This document shows, in pieces, positions 1-11,265 of a stretch of 64,000 bases of DNA. Location of the stretch: NCBI RefSeq assembly GCF_021134715.1, contig NC_060025.1, positions 8,308,001 through 8,372,000 of the forward strand, in the 5' to 3' direction. The notes under the pieces were generated by a model that was given only the letters and a program-made list of their open reading frames with translations, searched no databases and was not told the origin of the DNA. The translations under genes were made by a program, and so were the position numbers. How positions within the stretch are numbered: the first letter of the stretch is position 1; the number at the start of each line of letters is the position of its first letter. This DNA comes from Daphnia pulex. Its lineage: Eukaryota > Arthropoda > Branchiopoda > Diplostraca > Daphniidae.

Positions 1-1667
1 CGTCTTTTCCTCAATGAAATATTTCAAAAAGAAAAAAAGGAGCTTGTCATCTATCTGTCTACACGGAGAGAGTCTCTATGGGCGTATGAAAATGTCGTTA
101 GTCTTGAGAAGAAAAATATGTGTTTACACTGTGTACTACGTCACCGAGCAACGCTCGACTGGTTCTATAGTTTATCTCGTCATTCCAACAAGTTTGTCCG
201 TTAATATGTTTTTTTTTAACAATTACGAGAACAGGTGCGCTAAATTTGCCTCCGGGCTTTGGAAAAATATTTGACCAAATGAAGCCTCCATCTAGTGTTG
301 GATAGCCCAAGTTCGTGTTTGAGCTTCAACAACTTTCTAACAACAACAACAAACGCCAACCGAAAATGTTTCGAATAAAAAAAACTAGAAAACATTTAGA
401 TTTTTTTTTTCACCAGTTGATATTATCAATCACTGCCAAAAAGCTAGCGTCGTGCATGCGCAGCTATAGTCGGCGCGGAATGTATAACAAAATTCACTGG
501 GTGTTTCTTTTTGAATTCCCGTTTTTTTTTTTAAATAATAGCATTACGCATTCAAAAAGTGTCTGAATAATTTTTTTTTGTTTCCCCCCGCCTTTTATTT
601 CGTCCTGACAGCATATAGAGAAATTCGCTTGAATATGCGCTGACCGTCTAAAAACAGACCGACGAATTTGGCCAGTTGGCCGATAAGGCAATAACCCCTC
701 GAACGGGCAATTTCACTTTCTATGTACGGTTCACCTTTGCGATGTGACTGGTGTGTGTCTGCCCATGTCTGGGCTGGAGATGGAAGCCAATCCCTTCTCG
801 CATTTTTGTTACAGACAGGTTTGAATTTGCCGCCATTGTCAAAAGGAATTACAACACGCAAAATGTTTTGTTGCTGCAATCCAGACTTTTGAACATGAAA
901 GTCGACTGATCCGCTCAGCCGTGTAAGAAATGGGTTATATGATAATCAGAACTCGTTTTTCTTCTTCTTCTTCAGAAATAAATAAAAATAAAAATGAAAT
1001 AACAAATAGGCGAGGTAATTTTTTGTGCTAAGACTGTGACAATCGCACAAGCCCCGAAGAAATATATTTGGCAATTCAATATAAATGTCATTCGAAATTG
1101 GCATCGAAATACACAAGTATATAAAACATTCTGTAAAATAGTGTCTTTTGTGAAATGGAAAATATTTTAGGCAGGATTTGATAGGGGGAAAGTGATATAA
1201 CTCTACTTTTGATATTGGAAAAACAGTCTGCGAAGGCAAATAATATTTTCTTTTCCTTTGTTTGGTTGAGCGAGATGAAGTCAGAAAATTTTAAATATGT
1301 ACACTCATGAAGAATGGTTGACTACCAAGTATCTGTGTCAGATAATGAGTGGGAAGGTGGAGGAGCTGTAAGAATCAAATCGGCTAAAGTGACATTGTAA
1401 AAAGAGAATATAAAGTTGGATTAAGTATTGGCATAGAATGATAATATCAAGATAAATCCTATTATATAAACTGTCATCGGGCTAGATCCGATGACGAGAT
1501 ATATCTCTGAGTAGAAGAATTGAATCAAAAAGGAGTCACCATCAAGCTAATCTCATTTCCTTTTTGCGTCTGAATTAAAATACCGACTCCTTATTTTGAT
1601 TTCTCCGCTGTTGGGTGAAAACAAACAACTTTTGGTGGTAAAAATTAGAAAATACTTTTTGGTTTTT
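1..1667. other. Intergenic, nothing recognised
   Basis: AT-rich DNA with several homopolymer T runs. Short open frames exist on both strands, but none has recognisable protein features or convincing splice partners. The last few hundred bases probably include the 3' UTR of the minus-strand repeat-protein gene that ends at 1668. Confidence 0.5.
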
Positions 1668-2697
1668 CTAATAAGCAGGAGCCGGAGCGGAGTAAGATGA
1701 AGCCTCGTAGGCTGGAGCGGAGTAAGATGGGGCGGAGTAAGATGGGGCGGGGTAAGATGGAGCGTGGTAAGAAGGAGCGGGGTAAGAAGGAGCGTGGTAA
1801 GTAGGAGCCTGGTAAGATGGGACGTAGGTAGGAGCGTAGGAAACGGAGTATTGGCTGCCTCCCTTCTTGCCTCCTTTCTTGCCACCGCCGTAAGATGGAG
1901 CGTAGGCCGGAGCGTGGTAGGCCGGAGCGGCGTAGGTCGGAGCGTGGTAGGCCGGTGCGGAGTAGGCTGGTGCGGAGTAGGCTGGTGCGGAGTAGGCCGG
2001 TGCGGAGTAGACTGGAGCGACGTAGGGTGCTGGGGCGGCGTAGTGGTTACCTCCCTTCTTGCCTCCTTTCTTGCCACCGCCGTATGAAGGAGCGGCGTAG
2101 GAAGGAGCGGCATAAGAAGGAGCGGCATAAGAAGAACCACCGGAATAGTCTCCTGATAGAGAAGCGAGTGTGTTAAAAAGAGCATCAAAGTCAAGATCAC
2201 TGCCCTTGATGGCCTTGAACAATCTCTTTAAGCCCCCCTTGCGCTTCTTGCCACCGCTAGATTTACCGGAAGAGTAAGCAGGAGCTGGATAAGCAGGAGC
2301 TGAATAAGACGGAACAGCGTAAGAAGGAGCAGCGTAAGAAGGAGCAGCGTAAGAGGGAGCAGCGTAAGAGGGAGCAGAGTAAGAAGGGTAAGAAGGGTAG
2401 GATGGAGCATAGCTAGCGCTGTAATCGCCATCTGTAAAAAAAAATGAATGTGTGCAAAAATCATTAAAAGTTGTTTCAATTATTCAATTCCTTCCGGACG
2501 ACGGAGGTCAAATCCTTACAGCTGCTTCCACCCTTCTTTCCTCCGGCCATGGAGACCGCTACAAACATGGAGACGACCAGGAGAACCTGTGTCAAAAGAA
2601 AATCAATTAAAATCAATTGTGCACACTTGAAAGAATTCGTCGGTTAGTTGTTTTGCACTGTCGGCAGTATTTTTCTTACGGAGAACTTGGCTGCCAT
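1668..2697 (-). CDS. Secreted Tyr/Pro/Ala-rich repeat protein, cuticle-like
   Basis: I see three coding exons on the minus strand: 2697-2680, 2586-2520 and 2431-1668. They join in phase to 282 residues. Exon 1 is 18 nt and encodes MAAKFS; exon 2 completes a hydrophobic signal peptide (LLVVSMFVAVSMA). The mature chain is built of SYAAP, SYSAP and AYHAP-type repeats broken by GGGKKGGKKGG blocks. One non-repetitive basic-acidic stretch (GLKRLFKAIKGSDLDF) lies around residues 90-105. A signal peptide split by an early intron, a strong TATA box and Tyr-Pro-Ala repeats are typical of arthropod low-complexity cuticular proteins. No chitin-binding R&R domain is visible, so the exact family is unassigned. 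An adhesive or silk-like extracellular protein is an alternative. The role as an exoskeletal structural protein is inferred. Confidence 0.85.
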
Positions 2698-2812
2698 TTT
2701 CGCTCGGTAGAATTGGTTTTTGAGAGTAGATTTTTATTTGACTGGAGCTGTTGAAGCTGATGACTGTATCCGTTGCTGGTCTGTTCGATGATTGAAGGAG
2801 TCACTGCCAAGG

Positions 2813-2821
2813 CTTTATATA
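2813..2821 (-). promoter_or_regulatory. TATA box of the Tyr/Pro/Ala repeat gene
   Basis: On the minus strand this reads TATATAAAG, about 115 bases upstream of the start codon. It is a near-consensus TATA element in the right position and orientation for the gene starting at 2697. Confidence 0.7.
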
Positions 2822-2823
2822 CC

Positions 2824-3320
2824 AATGTGCTGGGCCGATTAGAAATGCGAAAGGAAAATGAAAGGAGGAGGGAGGCGGATTAAAAAAAAAACAGCCACCA
2901 GCGTATGGTAGAGATAGGTGTACGTGTATAGGTTTGGGTCAGGTGAATGTGCCAAGAGCCCTGTCACACTGGATGTTGCAGCCGGGGTCGGCGAGCATCC
3001 ATCGGGGAGGGGAAAATAAAAAAGTGGAACACTTTCCGCTTCTTGCTCCATAGCTGCTGCTGCTGCTGCTCGGCTGTGCTGTCTGCTAAAGGCAAGAACT
3101 TGTGCCATTCACCTGCTGCCAGATCCAAGGACGACGGGTCGCGCTCTCTCTCTCTCTCTTAAGGTACACGCGCCCCATCACGGAGACCCCGCTAGTCCCG
3201 AATCACGTTTCCCAGCAGTTCAGCCGATATGCCCTACCGCACGACGGGCAGCGACCCGCAATCCTCTGGCTGGGAACACACACATGGTTGGATTAATTCG
3301 TTATCTAGAAGGAAAAAAAT
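2824..3320. other. Intergenic, nothing recognised
   Basis: It contains a CTG/CTGCTG run near 3055, a CT microsatellite near 3145 and no supportable gene. The first part is probably the upstream promoter region of the minus-strand repeat-protein gene. Confidence 0.4.
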
Positions 3321-3321
3321 G

Positions 3322-3530
3322 CAATTGGCTTCATTTTGAATTTGAAAATTAATTCTAATCATTTTAATAATTTTAATCAAATTTCAACAAAATATTTTAA
3401 AACAAATTTCGATTGGCTCCATTTTGAATTTGAAAATTAATTTGAATCTATTTTAATAATTATAAATTAATTTCTAACAAAATAATTAAAAAATTAATTT
3501 TATTGGCTTCAATTAAAAATAAAGTTTTGG
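3322..3530. repeat. AT-rich tandem repeat, period about 88-90 bp
   Basis: The motif ATTGGCT recurs at 3324, 3412 and 3502. The first two occurrences are each followed by a similar run (TTTTGAATTTGAAAATTAAT). There are two diverged full units and a partial third. This looks like a decaying minisatellite. Confidence 0.6.
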
Positions 3531-6500
3531 CTGATATGGGGTAACATTCAAAATTGGCGGGTTATATCGATGTTGAACTGAATTTCTGTGTGACTTTTGA
3601 ATTTACTTTTATAATTTTTAATCATCAAATTTGGCTAGGTGAAAATTTTATGGAGTGAAGAAGATAGTAAATGTCGTGTTTGATTGTGTGCCCACGTGAT
3701 TATACGGAGTCTATATAATCACGGGTGAACGTCATCAACGGACAAACGGAAGGGCGTGTCAAGGATTGTTAAGACTCTCACTCAAGTCCAGCAGCAAATC
3801 GCTTTCTTGTCGGCATCAATTCTAAAATTATTTTTGTCTGTCTCTGCTGCTACTTAAGCTAGTAAATACGCAGACTGTATCAAACACTATTTCCATCACG
3901 TAACACGCGCTCTCCCTTTTTACCTCTTGTTTCCCTTTCTCTCAGTTCAAGAATTCTCTATATTCGCCAGAGACTTTAACCAAATTAACCAGATAGCCCT
4001 GTACGTTCGTCTTTTTTCACGGACAACATTCGACAGCCCTGACAATCATCACGTCAAAATCCCGTCTCATCTGAGCTCTAGAAAGAGAAAGGTCTTCTAT
4101 CCAGTATCGACAAAATTTGGACTTAAAAGGTATTATATAGAATCAAAATAGAGAGAGTCTATCACGTATACATCTAGATATGGTTCGGAAGCGGATCCGG
4201 TTCGAATCCGGTACGGCGGGAGTGGATGTTGATACCGACTCTTTGGATAAGCGGACGACGACGACGGCCGGCCGTGTGTGTGAGTTGTGTTTCACGTTCA
4301 AGAGAAAATAGAAATTGCGCTGGTCCTGCCGGTAGACCTTGACACGGTCCCTCTCTTTCGTTTTGCAGTGAGTAGCATTTATAATAATCATAATCCATCT
4401 TTGAATACATATATACCGGTCAAACGTGAACGAACGAACCAGTTATTTTCCTTTTTTTTCCCAAGTCCAACAGTGCATATAGCCAGGGCCAGCAGCCAAC
4501 AGTATATAATAAAACATCGGTACAGGTATATAATATAACAATTGTTCATTCAATTGCGGGAGAGAGAGAGATCGTTGTCTTGGTATATCTCTCGGATGTA
4601 TGGCGAATATCACACACACACACACGGTACACACGAGTCTGTTGGTAGATAAATGGTGTAATGACCGGATCACGTTTAAAAAGGGAAATTCTTTTTTCTG
4701 GGAAACTTTTATTTTTTTATTTTCATGCGAATTCGTCATCCATTCCCCCCCGTTGTATAGACTCGTGATTTCAACGTCATGGCCAATTGGCCAACAATCG
4801 AGTAGTTTAACACTGTGCCATATTTCTCTCTTAACAGGACGCTGCTGGAAAACTCGTTCAAAAATTCCCTTTTTAGAAAGATTTTAGGGTTTTTATTATC
4901 GCCATTCAATATAGAACCAGAATGCTTCAAAATGAAATAATCAGGTTCACGGTGTGTTGGTTTCTTCACAAATCATTTTCACTTTCGATTTCGTTTGAAC
5001 GCAATTATTACCTTTTTCGATCGTCTGATTCTTTCTTTGACATCGTGATCCAGACACCGCAAACCATTTACAAGAGCCCCTGGGGGTTTAGGAGTTCGCA
5101 TCAGACTCTCCGGTCTTCATTGTAATGATACCGGTATCCGTCCAAATCTAACCTACATTTAAATGATGCAATATCCTATTCGCCATTTTCTAAATTGAAC
5201 GTTTCACTAGAACCGAGAGAGAGTGAGAGTGGCCGATGATTATTTCACGATGGAAATCCATACGTGTGTTATCCAGACTACTATTGGCATTGCGTCAGCT
5301 GATTATTGGCGTCGGGTTCACCATCCATCGTCGCTTTGTGAAACTCTTTCTAGACTCCCGTTTTTTCTTCTTCTTCCAACATTTCGCTGATGGCTGAAAG
5401 AAAGTTCGCCGTTTTGTTTCGATTTTACGTTTTGATTCGAGCAGTAGAGACCTGTTTGACCGGTGCCATACAGTTGCGTAAATGCACATCATCGGGAAAA
5501 TTAATTTTAACATAGCGGATGGACAGCAGAGTGAAAAAAAAAATAACGAAAGTATCAAAACCCCCCCAACAGGTTAACAACTTCTTTTCTTTTTTCTTTT
5601 ATTTTTTTCACTTTCGTTTTTGTTTTTCATTCCGGGTAGGTATTTATTACGATGGGGCATTCCACATCCCTTCTCTAACGACCCGTATACGGTTATTGCC
5701 CGTCTACATCATTGAACTTCCAATTCAACACCAGGAGAAAATGAAACCGGTTCTTTTTTCTTTTTCATCGAGGTCATTTTTAATTACATATTTTTTCTTA
5801 CACCGTTTCGAAATGTATTAACCAGAGAGACGATTCGGTATAAAGGAACTTTTTTTGGGGGGGGAGGAAAAATATTTGATTAAAATTATTAGACATAATC
5901 GGGTGGATAGATTTTTAAATTTTTAGTACGACCTGTCGATACCCGTGCAAAAAGGGACAGCTTGCTCATGCCATTGAGTAAATCTGCATAGACAGACGAG
6001 AGCGAAAGTGGTTTGACACATAAATTAGAAGGGCAACTTACACACACACAGTATCTCGTATACAATTCCTGGCCGTTTTGATTATTCGGTATACAAACAG
6101 CGGCAGCCAGTTGCTATAGTTACATTTTTTGGCTTCTTATGAATAGTTGTTGGCCGGAGGATTTTTAATTTTTAATTTTTTTTTCAAAGGGCCACCTGCG
6201 AGATTACCCAACGAAAGAAAGAAAGAGAAATGGAATTCCATCCGCTCACTCGCCTCTCATCGCAACACAATAAGTGAGAGTGCGGATTATTATTAAACAA
6301 TTAATTTATGCAAAAAGAGACGGAGCATATATGCATATACGTGTACAATACGCCTCGTTTTTTTTTTATGATGATGGAGTCTAATTGCTCACGGCCTGCA
6401 GCTATTGCATCATCCGATAATTGTTATCGCAATTCACGAATTCTTCACGTTCTCTTCTTTCTCGGGTCGGGTGAATCCAACGAGTTGGCGGCTGTTTTAT

Positions 6501-6690
6501 GGGTCAGTAACAATTTGAAATTATTTGAAACCTTTTAAGGAATTCAACTCGTAAATAATCAACAATCAATCGACTTTATGCCTAAAATTTGATCCCATAA
6601 ATAGCGTGAAAATCTTTGCACTTTGAAAAAGACTTTGCACTTTGCTTGAAGTGTGTAAAGTTTAAGTATTTTCCGAATTTTATAATTTAC
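3531..6690. other. Intergenic, nothing recognised
   Basis: AT-rich DNA with CA, GA and T-rich simple repeats (for example CA near 4612-4625). No open frame has recognisable features. Confidence 0.45.
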
Positions 6691-7737
6691 CCACAGAGAT
6701 ATAATCGTGAGGTACAAAACAGGGTCTGATCTGCAGTCGTTCTGCAAACGAGTTAATTCAAATAAAACCCTGACTGAATGAATAAAGACGGCGAGAGAAT
6801 ACAGTTGTGCAGTCAACCGCATAGCTCAGGAGTAATCGTATACTACGTCACGATTTATACAATCAACGCCACCAATTAGTCCAAAAGGAAGAATGGGGAT
6901 ACATTTGTCCTACCTTTAAGCCTGGGAATTCACCGAAGGCCAGGCATTCACCGGGTGATCCATCCATCCGCTGACGAGTTGAATCCACCAGACGGAATAA
7001 GAAAAAGGGCGTCCACGTGAAATACACCCACAATTACATGGGGTACACGAGGACATTTAAAGAAAGGGATATTTCTCCCATCAAATGGGATGCTGTAAAT
7101 GAAAAATAAAAAATGGGTTCCGAAAAATGTTTGAAGAAACAACAAAGGAAAAGTTTGAAATGAGACAGCGGGTAAACCCTATTGTTAATAAACAGGAAAT
7201 TTAAGGTCACAGGAATGAAAGTATTGAAAATCATTACCTAAGTGATGATACTGGATGATGACAGTTCAATAAAGGCATACAAAAAACATGCATATCTTGA
7301 GGCTGGCTCAGGCCTGGAATCTGCACGAAGGATGAAAAAGGTTACATAGTGCAAATGAACTGCCATGCAAGTGGACATGGGGCTTACAGGACTAATGCTA
7401 GTTGGGAACTAACATTTCACACATTTGGCCCATGTTAAAATCATTCCATTCATATTCTTAGTTCAATTTACCTGCTATGAACAGCATGGAGTGTGTATTA
7501 GGCGATTCTATAATGAGACGAGAGTTGACACGAGGTCCACATTTTGGTAATTTTATTTGTTCTGCTATTTTTCGTACAGCCACGTACGTTTCAATACATT
7601 CAATTTTCTATATCTTTTAATCTTTAAACATCTTAAACTTCGTCTCTTTTTCGAAGCTTGTGTAAACAAAACTAAAGCAGACGACACTAATGTTACAATT
7701 AGCTTAAGATATCGATAGAAATTGTTAAAAATCGACC
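6691..7737 (-). other. Duplicated spliced unit, copy A
   Basis: This block resembles 15598-16757 over its whole length. On the minus strand the splice signals are conserved between copies: an exon ending at 7472 (CATAGCAG then GTAAATT), an exon 7320-7238 (after TGCAG, before GTAATG), an exon 7092-6914 (after TTTACAG, before GTAGGAC) and an acceptor before 6741. The first and third exons translate into similar peptides in the two copies, for example GPRVNS and FNSSADGW. In copy A the middle exon is 83 nt (97 nt in B) and ends in TAG, and the third exon has a TGA, so the joined frame is broken. I do not recognise the product. It could be a decayed paralogue of copy B or a spliced non-coding RNA. 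Confidence 0.45.
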
Positions 7738-8113
7738 CCCCCCCCCCGCTAAATTCAAATGGCTCAAAACGACCAAATCGGTTTTCTCATCTGGGCTCGA
7801 CATCCGCTAAACGAATCGGAATAATTTCATTATCAAATAATTCGTCTCATTAAATAATCGTTACAGCCCCTTAGATAAAACTAAAAATTTACCACGAAAT
7901 CCATAGTTAATTACTTTTAGACCTCCAAAATAAAACCCCCCAGGACCCTCTTGGAAGCAAAGAGGAAAACATCGAGAGTTATTGAAAAGGAACCTGCTGA
8001 ACTGCTGCGTCCGTCGTACAGTCAAAACGACGTAACAAGTTTTTCGTGACCCAGACTCGTTCATTGTACACCTCCAGGGTCCCTCCAATCATCGCAATGT
8101 AATACTCAGACGG

Positions 8114-8567
8114 TCTAAAAAAAGGAAAGCAAAAATCTCAAGTCAATGGAAATTCCCCCCGTTTATTTTTTTGAATTTCCCGGGTCTCAGCTTGACAACG
8201 CAGCCTATTCATGCACACCTTCAATTTATTCTGTATGCAGCATAATAATAATAATTGGAGGCACCAATTCAATTCTTTTGTTAGACGCGGAGAAATGGCG
8301 TATACTACGTAGGAGCCCCCCCGTGGGCGTATAGTTGGAAACCTTCATTTCATTTAACCTTCAGTTTTGGCCCAGGTGAAACTCTCGAGAGCGGCTCGAT
8401 GAGAGAGTTCAACTTTTCCATGATCCAGACGGTAGCCTGGAAAAAAACTATCTCTCTAGAAAGGCAACAACAACAACTTCAAACTTGAACATGGACGCGA
8501 CGCTCTACTCACGAACGTCCATCGTTTGGCGGTAGGTCGGATCACGTCCGCCAGACTATTGGACCAC
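8114..8567 (-). other. Possible spliced minus-strand transcript
   Basis: Strong splice signals on the minus strand suggest exons 8567-8513 (acceptor ATTATAG, donor GTGAGT), 8436-8359 (acceptor TTTTTTTCCAG, donor GTTAAA) and a third exon starting at 8114 after CTTTCCTTTTTTTAG. One phase-consistent frame across the three gives a short peptide containing GGRDPTYRQTMDV and ending soon after entry into the third exon. No family is recognised. It may be a small gene, a non-coding transcript, or the 5' exons of the unit at 6691-7737, which lies downstream in the same orientation. Confidence 0.25.
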
Positions 8568-8569
8568 CT

Positions 8570-9484
8570 ATAATAAAAATAAAACAGAACGAGCTATGAA
8601 TGAATGTCCAGTCCAGTCCACTCTGGGTCCCATTTGACGTCACTAAAAGGACTGGCCGCTACTAAAGAATGTGGTTATTAACTTTCTAAAAAAGAAAGAA
8701 AAAGAAAAACAAATCGATGAAAAATTACAGGCAAAAGTCAAACAAATGTTTTTACTCATTTGCATACTATCTAGCTGGTATAGACATAACCCCATTTTTT
8801 CAAAAATCAAATAATTGGTTGAATCACTGAAAAAGTTGAATGGAATGGGCTGGTTTACCTTCAGGCTCTCAGACAACAAATGTGTCGTTTTTTATTATTC
8901 AATTTTTATGACTATTATTACGTAATGGAGCCTAGCGTAATAATCATTGACTGCCGATTTTGTTTATGAATGAAATAAATCAATCGAATTATTAACAATT
9001 GTAAAGTTTTTATTTGATATTTTTTTCCCGCCATTTCGGGTCTTTGAAGATAATACAAAAAAGAGGTGAGTTTGAGGCAATATTCAAAGTGAGCGGATGT
9101 GATCACATCGTCTGACAATATTGGAATGAAAAAAAAACATTTCAATCAAAAATGGAGTGTCTTTTTGAAATGAAATTGTCGAGGAAAAGAGAATGAAATA
9201 AATTTAGGAGCCAGTGAAGAGAGAAAAAGAATAAAAGAATAAAAGTCTGTTTTTGGTATTGCGAGATGATGGGGAATGATGAACGAAGAACTATCGTGTC
9301 GAGAAGTTTGAGGGATGAAGTGAGCGGGAAATTTGAAATTGTGTGAAATTCTGAAAAACGGACGGAAAATAGATGAAGGGCTGGTGGTGGGTGGGTGGGA
9401 AAAAAAGGATATCAGAATGAGAAAATGAAGATGAAACGATGAGGGATAATATTGCGTGAATCAGCCAGCGAACTCACGTAATGT
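8570..9484. other. Intergenic, nothing recognised
   Basis: No supportable coding exon is visible. The part just below 9485 is probably the 3' UTR of the minus-strand YGAP-repeat gene. Confidence 0.4.
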
Positions 9485-11145
9485 TTAGCGGCCGTAGCCG
9501 GGTTGCTGAGGTGGGGCCTGTGGGGCGTAGATGGGCTGAGGAGCCGAGTAAGCAGGAGCCGGAGCATGATACTGAGGCTGAGGAGCTCCGTAAGATTGCT
9601 GAGGGGGTCCGTAGCTGGACTTGGGCTTCTTAGGAGCCTTAGGAGCTCCGTAGCTGGGCCTGGGGGCTCCGTAACTGGGCTTAGGAGCTCCGTACGACGG
9701 CTGAGGAGCGGCGTAAGTCGGCTGGGGTGGTGCGTAAGACTGTTGGGGTGGTGAATAAGCCGGTTGGGGTGGAGCATAAGACTGCTGGGGTGGCGAGTAG
9801 GCGGGCTGAGGGGGAGCGTAAGACTGCTGGGGTGGGCTGTAAGATTGAATGGGGGCGCCGTAAGTCTGCTGAGGAGCTCCGTAAGATTGCTGGGGAGGTC
9901 CGTAGCTGGACTTGGGCTTCTTGGGGGCCTTAGGAGCTCCGTAGCTGGGTCTCGGGGCGCCATAAGATTGCTGTGGGGCACCGTAGGATTGAGCTGGAGG
10001 CGAGTAGGATTGAACAGGTGGGCTGTAGGCCTGGACGGGTGGGGAGTAGGACTGGACGGGTGGGGTGTAGACAGGAGCCTGTTGGGTGTAAGCCGGTGCT
10101 GGTGGAGAATAAGCAGGAGCTGGTGGAGAGTAGGCAGGAGCTGGTGGAGAATAGGCAGGAGCTGGTGGAGCGTAAGCAGGAGCGGCATGAGCTTCGTGAT
10201 GAGGAGCTGGTGGAGAGTAAGCAGGAGCCTGTTGGCTGTAGTCGGGAGCCGGTGGCGAATAAGAAGGAGCAGCCTGGGCCTCATAAGCCTGAGGAGCGGG
10301 TGCTGAATATTCAGGAGCCGGTGGGCTGTAAGCAGGAGCGGTCTGAGCTTCGTACGATTGCTGAGGAGCAGCATCGTAAGAAGGAGCAGCTTGATGGGCG
10401 TCATAAGAAGGAGCAGCTTGTTGAGCATCATAAGAAGGAGCGGCTTGCTGGGCATCGTAAGAAGGAACGGCTTGCTGGGCATCGTAAGAAGGAGCCGCTG
10501 GCTGCTCGTGGTGGTGATGCTGCTCGTGATGGGCCGGCTGGGCGTCGTAAGACGGAACGGCCACCGGTCCGCCGTAAGCGGAAGCTCCTACATCTGGGGT
10601 GTGAATGGGAGCACCGCCGCCGTGCCCGTGATCGTGCCCGTGATCGTGTCCGTGATCGTGACCGTGGTCGTGGTGTCCATGGTGTCCATGTCCATCCGCT
10701 GGTTGATTGTTTGGCGTCAAATCGAATAAGAGAAGAGAAAAAAAAGAAGTTGAAAAATCGGGAATGTGGGTCAAGTCGACTTGTGTGCGTCTAAAACACA
10801 AAGGTGGCCTCTAAACAAATCACACTGGAACAGCTCCAGGCTAAACGGGCTGTAAGTGTCGATTACACCGGAAAACTAGTCGAACCGGTTTTGGGTTTTT
10901 ACCCAGACAAATTAAATTAAACTTTCTCTTATTCTCGATTTTAAAAAAAAAGGCCTAATTCAATCGAATAAACATTTCTTTCAAGTTCAAATTATAATTC
11001 AAAACTTACGAATGGGTTCGGCCAGAACAGTGCCCAGCACCAGACAAAAGGCTAGTAGAGCCTGTAAAATTTAAAAAAATGAAATTATAAAAATTTTGAA
11101 TTTCACTGGGAAAATGTTTTCACTTACAGATCGACTGATGGCCAT
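9485..11145 (-). CDS. Secreted His-rich, YGAP/YSPP-repeat structural protein
   Basis: Three coding exons on the minus strand, 11145-11128, 11061-11010 and 10698-9485, join in phase to 427 residues. Exon 1 is 18 nt (MAISRS); exon 2 completes a signal peptide (ALLAFCLVLGTVLAEP). The mature protein starts with a histidine-rich tract of HGHDHGHD type (about residues 25-50). Next come PSYDAQQA repeats, long PAYSPPAP and QSYGAPQ arrays, and two copies of a PSYGAPKAPKKPKSSYGPP-type block. It ends in GYGR. YGAP and SYGPP repeats recall resilin-like and low-complexity cuticular proteins of arthropods, but I see no R&R chitin-binding domain. An elastic or cross-linked extracellular matrix role is inferred; Tyr-rich repeats suit dityrosine cross-linking and the His tract could bind metal. 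Confidence 0.88.
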
Positions 11146-11257
11146 GATTTTTGATCCGTTTGGAATTTTAGGTTTAAATCAGCCGCTGTCTTTTCTTTTC
11201 TTCTTTAGAGAAGAAGTGACGATGTGTGTCTGTGCTCTTCTGGAACGTCTGCCGGTT

Positions 11258-11265
11258 CTTATATA
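11258..11265 (-). promoter_or_regulatory. TATA box of the YGAP-repeat gene
   Basis: The minus strand reads TATATAAG about 115 bases upstream of the start codon at 11145. Spacing and sequence match the TATA element of the other repeat-protein gene in this window. Confidence 0.7.

Noticed and set aside
1764-2176. Plus-strand open frames opposite the Tyr/Pro/Ala repeat gene
   Set aside because: Antisense shadow of regular repeats; no start context, splicing or domain support.
4199-4209. GGTTCGAATCC, identical to a tRNA B box
   Set aside because: No A box at the expected distance upstream, no acceptor stem and no cloverleaf around it; an isolated chance match.
9503-10794. Long plus-strand open frames rich in Arg, Ser and Gly opposite the YGAP-repeat gene
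   Set aside because: They are mirror products of the minus-strand repeat codons. The minus frame has a signal peptide, splice sites and a TATA box; the plus frames have none.
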